Shown here: in pieces, positions 1 to 6,606 of the stretch
How the letters are laid out: every line of letters begins with the position of its first letter
Numbering within the stretch: position 1 is the stretch's first letter
Source: an uncultured Actinomycetes bacterium
Lineage (GTDB): Bacteria > Actinomycetota > Thermoleophilia > Miltoncostaeales > Miltoncostaeaceae
Direction: 5' to 3'
DNA: 13,025 bases
NCBI GenBank assembly: GCA_903866425.1
Contig: CAIPNN010000114.1
Span: forward strand, 1-13,025
Made by a program: the position numbers and the translations under genes
Notes under the pieces: generated by a model
Seen by the model: only the letters and a program-made list of their open reading frames with translations
Told to the model about the DNA's origin: nothing
Databases searched by the model: none

Positions 1-657
1 CGCCACGTCGGGATCGTTCTTCAACCATCGCAGCACATCGTGGAAGTCGCCGTACGGGATGTACCCGACGCCCTGCGCGTCGAGCCACTCGGCCAGGCCA
101 TCCCGGGCGAACACCACGTCGGCAAGCAGCGACGCGCAGCGGTCGCTGATGCCATCGCCCACGTACACAAGCCGCTCGCCGTCGAAACGCTCGTTGATCG
201 CATGGCGCTTGCACTTGCGACCGCACAACTGGCACGTATCGCCGCGGTCTTCACTCCATACGAGCGTGCAGCCGTCATGTGTAAACACGGCATCGTTGGC
301 AACGACCTCGAGATGCCCCACACCGAGGCCGTCGAGCACCTCGTCGATGACGCACCGGAATCCCGCACTCATCACCACGAGGCGGTTCTCGGTGTCTTCC
401 GCCCACCGCACCAGTTCGGGAAATCCATCGCGCGTACCGGCGTGCGCCAGCACCAGATCGATCACCTCGTCGTGCGGTGCGGTGACCGTGGCGAACTGCT
501 GCTCCATTGCCTGCTCCACCGTGATCTCGCCCGCGCGCAGCGCGGGTTCCAGCTCGTCCCACACGCCGGGGCGCCCGTGGGCGTCCACGATCACATGAAG
601 GGTGTCGTGCATGGTGATGGTGCCGTCGAAGTCAACGGCGATGAGGAGCTCTGCCAC
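1..657 (-). CDS. HAD-superfamily phosphatase (subfamily IB, MtnX/PHOSPHO-like), 3' end off window
   Basis: Predicted magnesium-dependent phosphatase acting on a small phosphorylated metabolite. The 219 visible codons show all four HAD motifs: motif I DFDGT at residues 9-13 (nucleophile D9, acid/base D11), motif II at VVMSAGF with S97, the motif III lysine K150, and motif IV GDGISD at 167-172. A cysteine cluster CQLCGRKC (C142, C145, C149) sits just before K150. A cysteine-rich loop there is seen in the family that includes MtnX (methionine salvage) and PHOSPHO1-like phosphatases, which are usually about 220-240 aa, so nearly the whole gene is present. The GTG start at 657 is chosen because the DFDGT strand follows directly and a TANNNT box lies 8 nt upstream. 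The frame stays open further upstream, so the start is not certain. It is divergent from the alpha/beta hydrolase. The substrate cannot be told from sequence, and no methionine-salvage neighbours are visible. Confidence 0.85.
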   Translation of the reverse strand, partial: MAELLIAVDFDGTITMHDTLHVIVDAHGRPGVWDELEPALRAGEITVEQAMEQQFATVTAPHDEVIDLVLAHAGTRDGFPELVRWAEDTENRLVVMSAGFRCVIDEVLDGLGVGHLEVVANDAVFTHDGCTLVWSEDRGDTCQLCGRKCKRHAINERFDGERLVYVGDGISDRCASLLADVVFARDGLAEWLDAQGVGYIPYGDFHDVLRWLKNDPDVA

Positions 658-665
658 GACCGTCG

Positions 666-671
666 AGGCTA
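666..671 (-). promoter_or_regulatory. Candidate -10 box for the HAD phosphatase
   Basis: TAGCCT on the minus strand fits the TANNNT -10 pattern of actinobacteria. It ends 8 nt before the GTG start at 657, so a transcript starting at normal distance would be leaderless or nearly so. No Shine-Dalgarno sequence is visible before that GTG, and no clear -35 box. The same hexamer, inside the same 8-base block AGGCTACC, stands upstream of fabZ at 9720-9725. Confidence 0.45.
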
Positions 672-680
672 CCAGCGGCG

Positions 681-686
681 TACCAT
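681..686 (+). promoter_or_regulatory. Candidate -10 box for the alpha/beta hydrolase-lipid kinase pair
   Basis: TACCAT fits TANNNT and ends 7 nt before the GTG at 694, the usual distance from a -10 box to the first transcribed base. This predicts a leaderless mRNA beginning at the start codon. No Shine-Dalgarno sequence or obvious -35 is seen. The spacing to the GTG is identical to that of the methyltransferase promoter at 9735-9740. Confidence 0.45.
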
Positions 687-693
687 CCCGCGG

Positions 694-1434
694 GTGTCCG
701 ACGAACCAGAAGAAATCGAGATCGAATCGCCCCGCCCCGTGTTCATCCACGGGGCCGGGCGCACACCCGCGTCGTGGGGTCCGCAGCTCGCGCGCTTTGA
801 GGGCGCGCTTGCCGTGGCGCTCCCCGGCCACCCCGACGGCCAGCCGCTGCAGGGCGCGGTGGAGATGGCCCAGTGGGTGATTGCCGAGGTGGAGGAGATC
901 CCCGGCCCGCTCGTGATGGTGGGCCACTCGCTGGGTGGCGCCGTGGCGCTCGAGGTGGCCCTGCTGCGCCCCGATCTGGTGATGGGGCTCATCCTGGTGA
1001 GCACTGGCGCACGACTGCCCGTGCCGCATGAGACGATCGCGCGCATTGACGACGACTTCCATGCCGAATGCACCCGGCTGGTGGAGCAGTCGTGGTTTCA
1101 CCATGAGCCCGAGCTCATCCGCCGCGGTATCGCGTCGGTTGAGTCAATGGGCCCCGAGGCCCTGATGGCCGACTATCTCTCCGCCCGCGACCACGACGTG
1201 CGCAACCTGCTGGGCGACATCACCGCGCCCGCGCTGGTCATCGCCGGTGAGTCCGACCCACTGGTACCCGTGTGGTTGTCGGAAGAACTGGCCGACGGCC
1301 TGCCAAATGCCGACATGGCCGTGGTGCCTGAAGCCGCCCACGTGCCCCAGCTGGAGCGCGCCGACGTGGTCGACCTTCTGGTGGCTGCGTGGCTGGCCCG
1401 CCTTGAACTCACCCTGTTCGAGGGTGATGACTGA
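694..1434 (+). CDS. Alpha/beta-fold hydrolase
   Basis: Predicted cytoplasmic serine hydrolase of 246 aa, a usual length for single-domain alpha/beta hydrolases. Visible parts are the oxyanion-hole segment HGAGRTPASWG (19-29), the nucleophile elbow GHSLGG (77-82, S79), the acid D188 in AGESDPLVP and the catalytic histidine H216 in AAHVPQLE. The triad is therefore complete. The open frame continues upstream to about position 40, but that part is the reverse complement of the HAD phosphatase. The GTG at 694 gives a sensible N-terminus leading into the first beta strand, and has a -10 box 7 nt upstream. There is no signal peptide. The stop overlaps the start of the lipid kinase by 8 bp, so the two are probably co-transcribed. 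An esterase, lipase or lysophospholipase role would fit the lipid context, but the substrate is not determined by sequence. Confidence 0.85.
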   Translation: MSDEPEEIEIESPRPVFIHGAGRTPASWGPQLARFEGALAVALPGHPDGQPLQGAVEMAQWVIAEVEEIPGPLVMVGHSLGGAVALEVALLRPDLVMGLILVSTGARLPVPHETIARIDDDFHAECTRLVEQSWFHHEPELIRRGIASVESMGPEALMADYLSARDHDVRNLLGDITAPALVIAGESDPLVPVWLSEELADGLPNADMAVVPEAAHVPQLERADVVDLLVAAWLARLELTLFEGDD

Positions 1435-2374
1435 CGCCTCAGCGGTGACTGACCGCCCCATCGCAATGCTGGTGAACCCGGCATCCACGGCCGCCCACCC
1501 GGGGCTCGTGGAAATGGCCGAACGCCTGCTCGGACCGCTCGGCCTGACGGTGGTCCTCACGACCCAGGAACGCGGACACGCGGGCGAACTGGCGCGCCTG
1601 GCATGGGAGGGGCACGGGGCGCTCACCGTGGTGACCATGGGCGGCGACGGCACTGCCGCAGAAGCCGCTGGGGCGCTCATCAATACCGGCGCGGCGCTCG
1701 CACCCATCCCTGCGGGCAGCACCAATGTGTTCGCCCGCACGCTCGGCTGGCCAAAGGACTGCGAGCAGGCCATCCGCGACCTCGCCACGGCCATCCGGGC
1801 CGGCGCGCCGCAGGCACCGGTGACCATCGGACGCCTGGTGGCTGATGGGGAGGCGCGGTTCTTCATCGTCAACGCGAGCGCCGGCGTGGAGGCCGACGCC
1901 GCGGTGACCGTCGAGCGGCATCCGCGCATGAAGCGGCGCATCGGCCAGGCGTGGTTCGCCGGAGCCATCGCAATGGCCACCGTTCGCAACCGGCGGTCGC
2001 AGGGCATTCAGGTGAGCATTGATGGCGGCACGCCATTTCGCCTGTCGTCGCTGAGCGTTGCCTGCTCGCGCCCCTACGCCTACTTCGGGCAGCGGGCCTT
2101 CGACCTCATTCCCGATGCCGGTCGCGAGGGCGTGCTCGGATGGGTGGGGACCGCCACACACAGCGTGACCGGACCGGCGATCGCGGCCACCGGCGCGCTC
2201 ACCGGTGCATGGCACCTCGACTCGTCGCGGCTCGCGCATGGCGTGTCGTCCGCCCGTATCTCGATGGAGAGCGAGGAGGGCGTGGCCCTGCAGGCCGACG
2301 GCGAGCCACTCGGGACGTTCCACCACGTGCTGTTCGAGCCCGCGCCGGGACTGCTGGTGCTGCGCCCCAGCTAG
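1427..2374 (+). CDS. Diacylglycerol kinase-family lipid kinase (DagK/YegS/DgkB type)
   Basis: Predicted ATP-dependent lipid kinase of 315 aa, a normal length for the DAGK catalytic-domain family, phosphorylating diacylglycerol or a related lipid at the membrane surface. It begins with the strand AMLVNPAST (13-21), has the nucleotide-binding GGDGT at 72-76, and PAGSTNVFART at 95-105 in place of the common P-G-T-x-N-D-x-A-R motif. The C-terminal half carries the conserved ADGEPLG (290-296) typical of YegS/DgkB proteins. The ATG at 1427 overlaps the hydrolase stop by 8 bp. A GAGGG stretch lies only 2 nt upstream, a poor spacing, so translation may rely on coupling. It converges on the fatty-acid operon, with the two TAG stops sharing CTAG. 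Sphingosine-kinase-like members share this fold, so the lipid substrate is open. Confidence 0.87.
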   Translation: MTDASAVTDRPIAMLVNPASTAAHPGLVEMAERLLGPLGLTVVLTTQERGHAGELARLAWEGHGALTVVTMGGDGTAAEAAGALINTGAALAPIPAGSTNVFARTLGWPKDCEQAIRDLATAIRAGAPQAPVTIGRLVADGEARFFIVNASAGVEADAAVTVERHPRMKRRIGQAWFAGAIAMATVRNRRSQGIQVSIDGGTPFRLSSLSVACSRPYAYFGQRAFDLIPDAGREGVLGWVGTATHSVTGPAIAATGALTGAWHLDSSRLAHGVSSARISMESEEGVALQADGEPLGTFHHVLFEPAPGLLVLRPS

Positions 2375-2778
2375 ATGTCGTGACCGGCGACCAGGTCGTC
2401 GAGATGGGTTTCGAGCCTGCGCCCGAGCATTGCGAGCGCCCGCGCGCTGCCGGGGCCACCATGCCGGGCCGACAGGCACAGCGTGGCACGCACATCGCGC
2501 ACCACCGCTGCTGCGGGTTCGCTGAGCGCACCGCCGCCTGCAGCGCCCGGCGGGGGCCATTCGGGCGGACGGCCCTCCATCAGCGGCGCGATGACCCGTC
2601 GCACCGATGCCACGATGGCGTCGAACTCCTGATCGGGCAGCGACCCGCGGGCCTCGTCGAGGGCGTCGCGCACCTGCGGCCACGGGTCTGCCGGCTCGCC
2701 GGGTGGCAGCGCACGCGCCAGCGCAAGAGGGTCGTCGATCGGCACAAGACGCGTGGCGTCGAACCGCCCCTCCGACAT
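2371..2778 (-). CDS. Hypothetical protein, last gene of the fatty-acid operon
   Basis: I do not recognise this 135-aa protein. It starts with ATG at 2778, 2 bp after the accA stop, and ends in a TAG that shares CTAG with the stop of the converging lipid kinase. The tight fit and GC-rich third codon positions argue that it is real. It is soluble-looking, with no membrane segment or signal peptide. The N-terminal half is proline- and acid-rich with a likely helical stretch (about residues 33-67). A Pro/Gly/Ala-rich linker WPPPGAAGGGAL follows at about 74-85, then a second helical stretch (about 90-131) ending LETHLDDLVAGHDI. It may act with acetyl-CoA carboxylase or the carboxyltransferase pair, by position only. 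It does not look like a biotin carrier: there is no MKM-type biotinylation site. Confidence 0.7.
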   Translation of the reverse strand: MSEGRFDATRLVPIDDPLALARALPPGEPADPWPQVRDALDEARGSLPDQEFDAIVASVRRVIAPLMEGRPPEWPPPGAAGGGALSEPAAAVVRDVRATLCLSARHGGPGSARALAMLGRRLETHLDDLVAGHDI

Positions 2779-2780
2779 GG

Positions 2781-3704
2781 TCAGCCCGGCGGCGGGGTGT
2801 CGCGGCCCGACACCATCGCCATGCCGTTCTCGGGATCGCGAAGGGGGCCGAGCCTGCGGAAGCGATCGCGGCGGGCGGTGCGGCGCTCAGCGGGCGTGAG
2901 GGCCTCAAGCTCAACGAGCGTGCGCTCCAGGTACTGACCGAGAATGGCGGCGGCCTGGTCGTAGTCGGTGTGGGCCCCGCCAGCCGGCTCGGGGACCACG
3001 GCGTCGGCCACGCCCCAGCGGTAACAGTTGGCCGCAGTGGGCTTGAACGCCTGTGCCGCCTGCTTGGCCTGCGAGGCGTCGCGCCACAGAATGGCCGACG
3101 CACCCTCGGGGCTGATGACCGAGTAGGTGCTGTTCTCGAGCATCAGCACCTTGTCCGCGATGCCGAGCCCGAGTGCGCCACCCGACGACCCCTCGCCGAT
3201 GACCACGGCGATCACCGGCACATCGAGGCGCCACATCAGCTGCATGCTGCGGCTGATGGCACCACCCTGACCGCGCTCCTCCGCGCTGGCGCCGGGGAAT
3301 GCACCCGGGGTGTCGATGAGGGTGATGACCGGGATACCCAGGCGGTTGGCGATCTCCATCACGCGCATCGACTTGCGATACCCCTCGGGGCTCGCCATGC
3401 CGAAGTTGCGGTAGGTGCGCTCGTTGGTGTCGCGGCCCTTCTGCTGGCCCACAATCGCCACGGGGCGCCCGTTGAAGCGCCCGAAGCCGGCCACCATTGC
3501 GGGGTCGTCGCCAAACAGGCGGTCGCCGTGCATCTCCTCGAAGTCTGAGCAGATGCGGTTGATGTAGTCGAGCGTGTAGGGACGCTCGGCGTGGCGCGCC
3601 AGCTGAATGCTTGCCCAGAGGTCCTCGTCAACCTGGGGCTCGGGCGCGCGGCCCAGCTTGCCGGTGACACGACGCACGAAGCCGGGGCCGTCAGGCTTGC
3701 TCAC
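2781..3704 (-). CDS. accA: Acetyl-CoA carboxylase carboxyltransferase subunit alpha
   Basis: Alpha half of the carboxyltransferase that moves the carboxyl group from biotin to acetyl-CoA, giving malonyl-CoA, the first committed step of fatty-acid synthesis. It is 307 aa, close to the E. coli subunit. Family signatures are seen in order: GQQKGRDTNERTYRNFGMAS (86-105) followed by PEGYRKSMRVM, DTPGAFPGASAEERGQGGAI (131-150), and the oxyanion-type glycine loop GEGSSGGALG (170-179). The GTG at 3704 overlaps the accD stop as GTGA and has a GGAGGG ribosome site 6 nt upstream, which settles the start. AccD/AccA form an alpha2beta2 complex, and adjacent coupled genes favour equal synthesis. AccB and AccC are not in the window. 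The C-terminal tail ends in PPPG with no extra domain. Confidence 0.96.
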   Translation of the reverse strand: MSKPDGPGFVRRVTGKLGRAPEPQVDEDLWASIQLARHAERPYTLDYINRICSDFEEMHGDRLFGDDPAMVAGFGRFNGRPVAIVGQQKGRDTNERTYRNFGMASPEGYRKSMRVMEIANRLGIPVITLIDTPGAFPGASAEERGQGGAISRSMQLMWRLDVPVIAVVIGEGSSGGALGLGIADKVLMLENSTYSVISPEGASAILWRDASQAKQAAQAFKPTAANCYRWGVADAVVPEPAGGAHTDYDQAAAILGQYLERTLVELEALTPAERRTARRDRFRRLGPLRDPENGMAMVSGRDTPPPG

Positions 3705-4720
3705 TTGCCACCCTCCGTGTCGTCACCGCTCGAAGGCAGGATCTTGTTGATGGCCTTGCGCGCTGCCTCGGGGAACGACTGGGCGGCACGACCCACGCCA
3801 CCTGCGGCGTCCTGTGCCCACTGCAGTGAGCCCCCGCCCTGGGCAGCCTGACCAGGCGGCGGTGCGAGAATTGCCAGCACGCGACCGATGCGCGCCGCCA
3901 GCTCGCGGCGATCAACCACGGCGTCCACCTGGCCGTTGGCCAACTGGCGCTCGGCGCGGCCGAAGTCGGACGGCAGCACCTCACGGGTGGTCTCCTCGAT
4001 CACGCGGGGGCCGCTGAAGGCGATGAGGGCACCGGGCTCGGCGTAGGTGACATCACCAAGCGATGCGAACGACGCCCACACGCCACCGGTGGTGGGGTGC
4101 GCAAGAATCACGATGACCGGCACACGGGCGTCGGCAAGGGCGTCGAGCGCGATGACCGTCTTTGCCATCTGCATGAGGGCCAGCGTGCCCTCCTGCATGC
4201 GGGCGCCACCGGATGACGACAACACCACGAAGGGCACGCCCTTCTGCGCGGCGTACTCGCACGCCCGTGCGAACTTCTCGCCCACCACGGCACCCATCGA
4301 GCCACCCATGAACGAGAAGTCCATGATGGCGGCCACGCATGGAACGTGGCGGATCTCGAGTTCGGCACACACGATGGCCTCGCCCATGCCGGTGCTGCTC
4401 TCGGCATCGCGAATGCGCTCGACGTAGGGCTTGAGATCGGTGAACTGCAGGGGGTCGGCAGCACGGAGATCGGGCCAGAGTTCGGTGTAGCCACCGGGCT
4501 CACCCAGCTGCTCAAGCCGCTCGCGGGCCGTGACGGCGAAGTGGTGTCCGCAGGCAGGGCACACGCGCATGTTGCGGCGCATCTCGTCGGCCGAGTAGTG
4601 GCTGTCGCACTTGGGGCACGTGCCGGCATCAGATGCGATACGGCGTGGGCGGTCCTGCCGGTGCCCGAGGTGCCGGAGGCGCTCAAAAGAGACGTTGATG
4701 TTGCGGCCCACGCGACTCAT
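3701..4720 (-). CDS. accD: Acetyl-CoA carboxylase carboxyltransferase subunit beta
   Basis: Beta half of the carboxyltransferase, 339 aa from the ATG at 4720. The N-terminal zinc ribbon is intact: CPKC (C35, C38) and CPAC (C54, C57), spaced as in E. coli AccD. The crotonase-fold core shows MDFSFMGGSMGAVVGEKF (133-150), SSGGARMQEG (169-178) and HPTTGGVWASFASLGD (208-223). Residues 286-339 form a Gly/Ala/Pro-rich C-terminal extension beyond the usual core end. The ATG overlaps the phosphatase stop as ATGA. An AAGGG lies directly against that ATG, so translation could instead begin at the GTG three codons later (4711), which is better spaced from it. A longer in-frame start at 4768 would run through the phosphatase gene and is not favoured. 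The stop overlaps the accA start by 4 bp. Confidence 0.96.
   Translation of the reverse strand: MSRVGRNINVSFERLRHLGHRQDRPRRIASDAGTCPKCDSHYSADEMRRNMRVCPACGHHFAVTARERLEQLGEPGGYTELWPDLRAADPLQFTDLKPYVERIRDAESSTGMGEAIVCAELEIRHVPCVAAIMDFSFMGGSMGAVVGEKFARACEYAAQKGVPFVVLSSSGGARMQEGTLALMQMAKTVIALDALADARVPVIVILAHPTTGGVWASFASLGDVTYAEPGALIAFSGPRVIEETTREVLPSDFGRAERQLANGQVDAVVDRRELAARIGRVLAILAPPPGQAAQGGGSLQWAQDAAGGVGRAAQSFPEAARKAINKILPSSGDDTEGGK
3711..3716 (-). promoter_or_regulatory. Ribosome binding site of accA
   Basis: GGAGGG on the minus strand, 6 nt before the GTG at 3704 and inside the accD coding sequence. It supports the GTG start and translational coupling across the GTGA overlap. Confidence 0.8.
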
Positions 4721-5328
4721 CCCTTGTCGATATTGCCATGCGGCGCGGGGGTGCGCACGGAAATCCACTCCTCCACTGCCTTGCGGTAGGCGGGCACGAT
4801 GCGCCCCTCGTGGCGGTGCATGAGCAGGTCTTTCGACGCCACCTCGGGTGAACGGCCGCGCAGCCGCAGCACGGCGTAGGCCACCATCATCGAGCGGCGG
4901 CGACCGCGCTGGCAGTGAATGAGCACCCGGGCGTGCGGATCGGCGTCGAGCCAGCCCGCGGCGGTCTCGGCAGCCTCACCCCACTTGGTGGGCGGCTGGT
5001 GCCGGCCGTGGTCCCACATGGGTGCTGCCACCACGTGCGTCGCACCGAAGGCCTGCTTCTCGGCCGACAGGTCCTGGCTGAACTTGGTCTGCAGGTGCGC
5101 GCGGCAGTTCACCACGTGGGTCACGCCCTCGCGCTGCAGCACCAGCAGGCTCGCGGGCGTGGGAATGCTGCCGATGGCGATGCGTTCATCGCCGATCCAC
5201 GTCCACGGGCGGGTCTTGGTGCCGGGGCCGTAGACCCGGTTGGTGAACCTGAACCAGATCTCCCGGATGAACGTGGTGGCGGCCGACAGCCGCCCCATCG
5301 GGGGATGGTGGGGTCGCGCCTCGCTCAA
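4717..5328 (-). CDS. Dual-specificity/tyrosine phosphatase-like protein inside the fatty-acid operon
   Basis: Predicted cysteine-based phosphatase of 203 aa. The signature HCxxGxxRS is complete at 138-146 (nucleophile C139, phosphate-binding R145), and D106 in PMWDHGRH is the likely general acid. The region from WTWIGDERIAIGSIPT (42-57) to EEWIS (186-190) looks like one compact DSP domain with the usual EGVTHVVN strand (68-74). Residues 17-33 contain an aromatic, basic stretch that could be an amphipathic membrane-contact helix. The start is TTG at 5328, forming TTGA with the fabF stop; GGGAG lies 4 nt upstream, while the ATG at 5298 has no ribosome site. It is coupled to accD by ATGA. Possible substrates are phosphorylated fatty-acid enzymes or a phospholipid phosphate (PTPMT1 in eukaryotes uses this fold on phosphatidylglycerophosphate). 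The fold is clear; the substrate is unknown. Confidence 0.88.
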   Translation of the reverse strand: MSEARPHHPPMGRLSAATTFIREIWFRFTNRVYGPGTKTRPWTWIGDERIAIGSIPTPASLLVLQREGVTHVVNCRAHLQTKFSQDLSAEKQAFGATHVVAAPMWDHGRHQPPTKWGEAAETAAGWLDADPHARVLIHCQRGRRRSMMVAYAVLRLRGRSPEVASKDLLMHRHEGRIVPAYRKAVEEWISVRTPAPHGNIDKG

Positions 5329-6596
5329 CGCGCTCCCGCGCGCATGAAGGCCAGCGTGGCGTTGTGACCACCGAAGCCGAACACGTTCGACAGCGCCACC
5401 TTGATGTCGGCCTTGCGGGCCTCGTTGGCCACGTGATCAACACCGGCGCAGTCGGGGTCGAGGTCGTGCAGGTTGATGGTGGGCGGCACGATGCCCTTCT
5501 GCAGCGCCAAGGCAGTGAGACCGCCCTCCAGCGCGCCTGCGGCGCCCAGGGTGTGCGCATGCATCGACTTGGTGCTGCTCACCATCGTGCGCGCAGCCTT
5601 CTCCTCGCCCAAGGCCAGCTTGATGACGCGGATCTCCGACGGGTCGCCCACCGGGGTCGACGTACCGTGTGCGTTGACGTAATCGATGTCATCGGCGTCG
5701 AGATCGGCATCGGCCAGCGCCATGGTCATGGCGGCGGCGGGGCCCTTGCCGGTTGGGTCGGGCTCGGTGATGTGGTGGGCGTCACCCGACAGGCCATAGC
5801 CCACCATCTCGGCGATGATCTCGGCCCCGCGGGCCTCAGCGCGCTCCCACTCCTCAAGCACCAGAACGGCGCCTGCCTCGCCCATCACAAAGCCATCGCG
5901 GCCGAGGTCGAACGGACGACTGGCCGTCCCCGGGTCGTCGTTGCGGGTGGACAGCGCACGCATGGCGTTGAAGCCGACAATGCCGACGTAGGTGACCGCG
6001 GCCTCGGACCCACCGGCCAGCATCACATCGGCACGACCCAGGCGGATCTGGTCGAAGGCATCGCCGATGGCGTGGTTGGCCGACGCACAGGCGGTGGTGG
6101 CACATGAGAGCGGACCCTGGAAGCCCAGCTCCATCGACGCCTGTGCAGCCGCCATGTTGGCGATGATCATGGGGATGAACAGCGGGCTCACGCGATCAGC
6201 ACCGCGGTCACGACAGATGACCACCTGCTGGTAGAAGGTCTCGATACCGCCGATGCCGGAGCCGATCATCACGCCCACGCGGTCGGGGGCGACGGTGCCC
6301 TCTACGCCGCTGTCGTCGAGCGCCAGTCGGCTTGCCGCCACGGCCAGCTGCGAGAAGCGGTCCATGCGGCGCGCGGTGCGCTTGTCGAGGAAGTCCGTGG
6401 GCTCAAAGCCCGGTACCTCACACGCGAAGTGGGTCTCGCAGTCCTGGTAGTCGAAGCTGGTGATGGTCTTGGCCGTCGACTCACCGGCGATGGCGCCCTT
6501 CCAGGCGGCCTCGCGACCGATGCCGAATGGGCTCACCACACCGATGCCCGTGACGGCCACCCGGCGGAGTCCCTTTGCGTTGATGAGCCTGCTCAT
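5325..6596 (-). CDS. fabF: Beta-ketoacyl-ACP synthase II
   Basis: Condensing enzyme that extends acyl-ACP by two carbons using malonyl-ACP, in the cytoplasm. It is 423 aa, slightly longer than the roughly 410-aa family norm. The thiolase-fold triad is present: C170 in TTACASANHAIGDAF, H310 in NAHGTSTPVGD and H348 in the segment STKSMHAHTLGAAGALE, with K343 also kept. The glycine-rich C-terminal NVFGFGGHNATLAF is typical. The usual SMTGHLLGAAG is here SMHAHTLGAAG, a mild variation next to the catalytic histidine. The ATG at 6596 follows the fabG stop by 9 bp with GGAG at good distance. The acpP gene, often found between fabG and fabF, is missing. FabF rather than FabB is called on the KAS II motifs and the operon context. 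Confidence 0.96.
   Translation of the reverse strand: MSRLINAKGLRRVAVTGIGVVSPFGIGREAAWKGAIAGESTAKTITSFDYQDCETHFACEVPGFEPTDFLDKRTARRMDRFSQLAVAASRLALDDSGVEGTVAPDRVGVMIGSGIGGIETFYQQVVICRDRGADRVSPLFIPMIIANMAAAQASMELGFQGPLSCATTACASANHAIGDAFDQIRLGRADVMLAGGSEAAVTYVGIVGFNAMRALSTRNDDPGTASRPFDLGRDGFVMGEAGAVLVLEEWERAEARGAEIIAEMVGYGLSGDAHHITEPDPTGKGPAAAMTMALADADLDADDIDYVNAHGTSTPVGDPSEIRVIKLALGEEKAARTMVSSTKSMHAHTLGAAGALEGGLTALALQKGIVPPTINLHDLDPDCAGVDHVANEARKADIKVALSNVFGFGGHNATLAFMRAGAR
5333..5337 (-). promoter_or_regulatory. Ribosome binding site deciding the TTG start of the phosphatase
   Basis: GGGAG on the minus strand, 4 nt before TTG at 5328 and inside the end of fabF. The alternative ATG ten codons in has no purine-rich site, so this element is why the rare TTG start was chosen. 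Confidence 0.6.
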
Positions 6597-6602
6597 CCTT
6601 CT

Positions 6603-6606
6603 CTCC
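6603..6606 (-). promoter_or_regulatory. Ribosome binding site of fabF overlapping the fabG stop
   Basis: GGAG on the minus strand, 6 nt before the fabF ATG. Its first G is the last base of the fabG TAG stop, so terminating ribosomes sit directly on the fabF initiation site. Confidence 0.7.

Noticed and set aside
40..693. Long plus-strand frame joined in front of the alpha/beta hydrolase
   Set aside because: It is antisense to the HAD phosphatase, whose four catalytic motifs are intact on the minus strand. The plus-strand translation shows no recognisable domain there.
2353..2371. Imperfect hairpin at the end of the lipid kinase gene as a terminator
   Set aside because: The stem is short, needs a bulge and a G-U pair, and no T-run follows. 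It is not distinguishable from random pairing in GC-rich DNA.
1439..3103. 554-codon minus-strand open frame
   Set aside because: It crosses the lipid kinase on the other strand and overlaps the unknown gene and accA in another frame. Low-complexity Arg/Ala/Pro translation marks it as a high-GC shadow.
4721..4768. Upstream start for accD at 4768 giving 16 extra residues
   Set aside because: It would overlap the phosphatase C-terminus by some 50 bases. The ATGA overlap at 4717-4720 matches the other junctions in this operon.
5364..6107. Plus-strand open frames inside fabF (and similar long ones at 7385-8395 and 2607-3548)
   Set aside because: They run antisense to well-conserved fabF, fabD and accA, have no recognisable domain, and are expected in GC-rich coding sequence.
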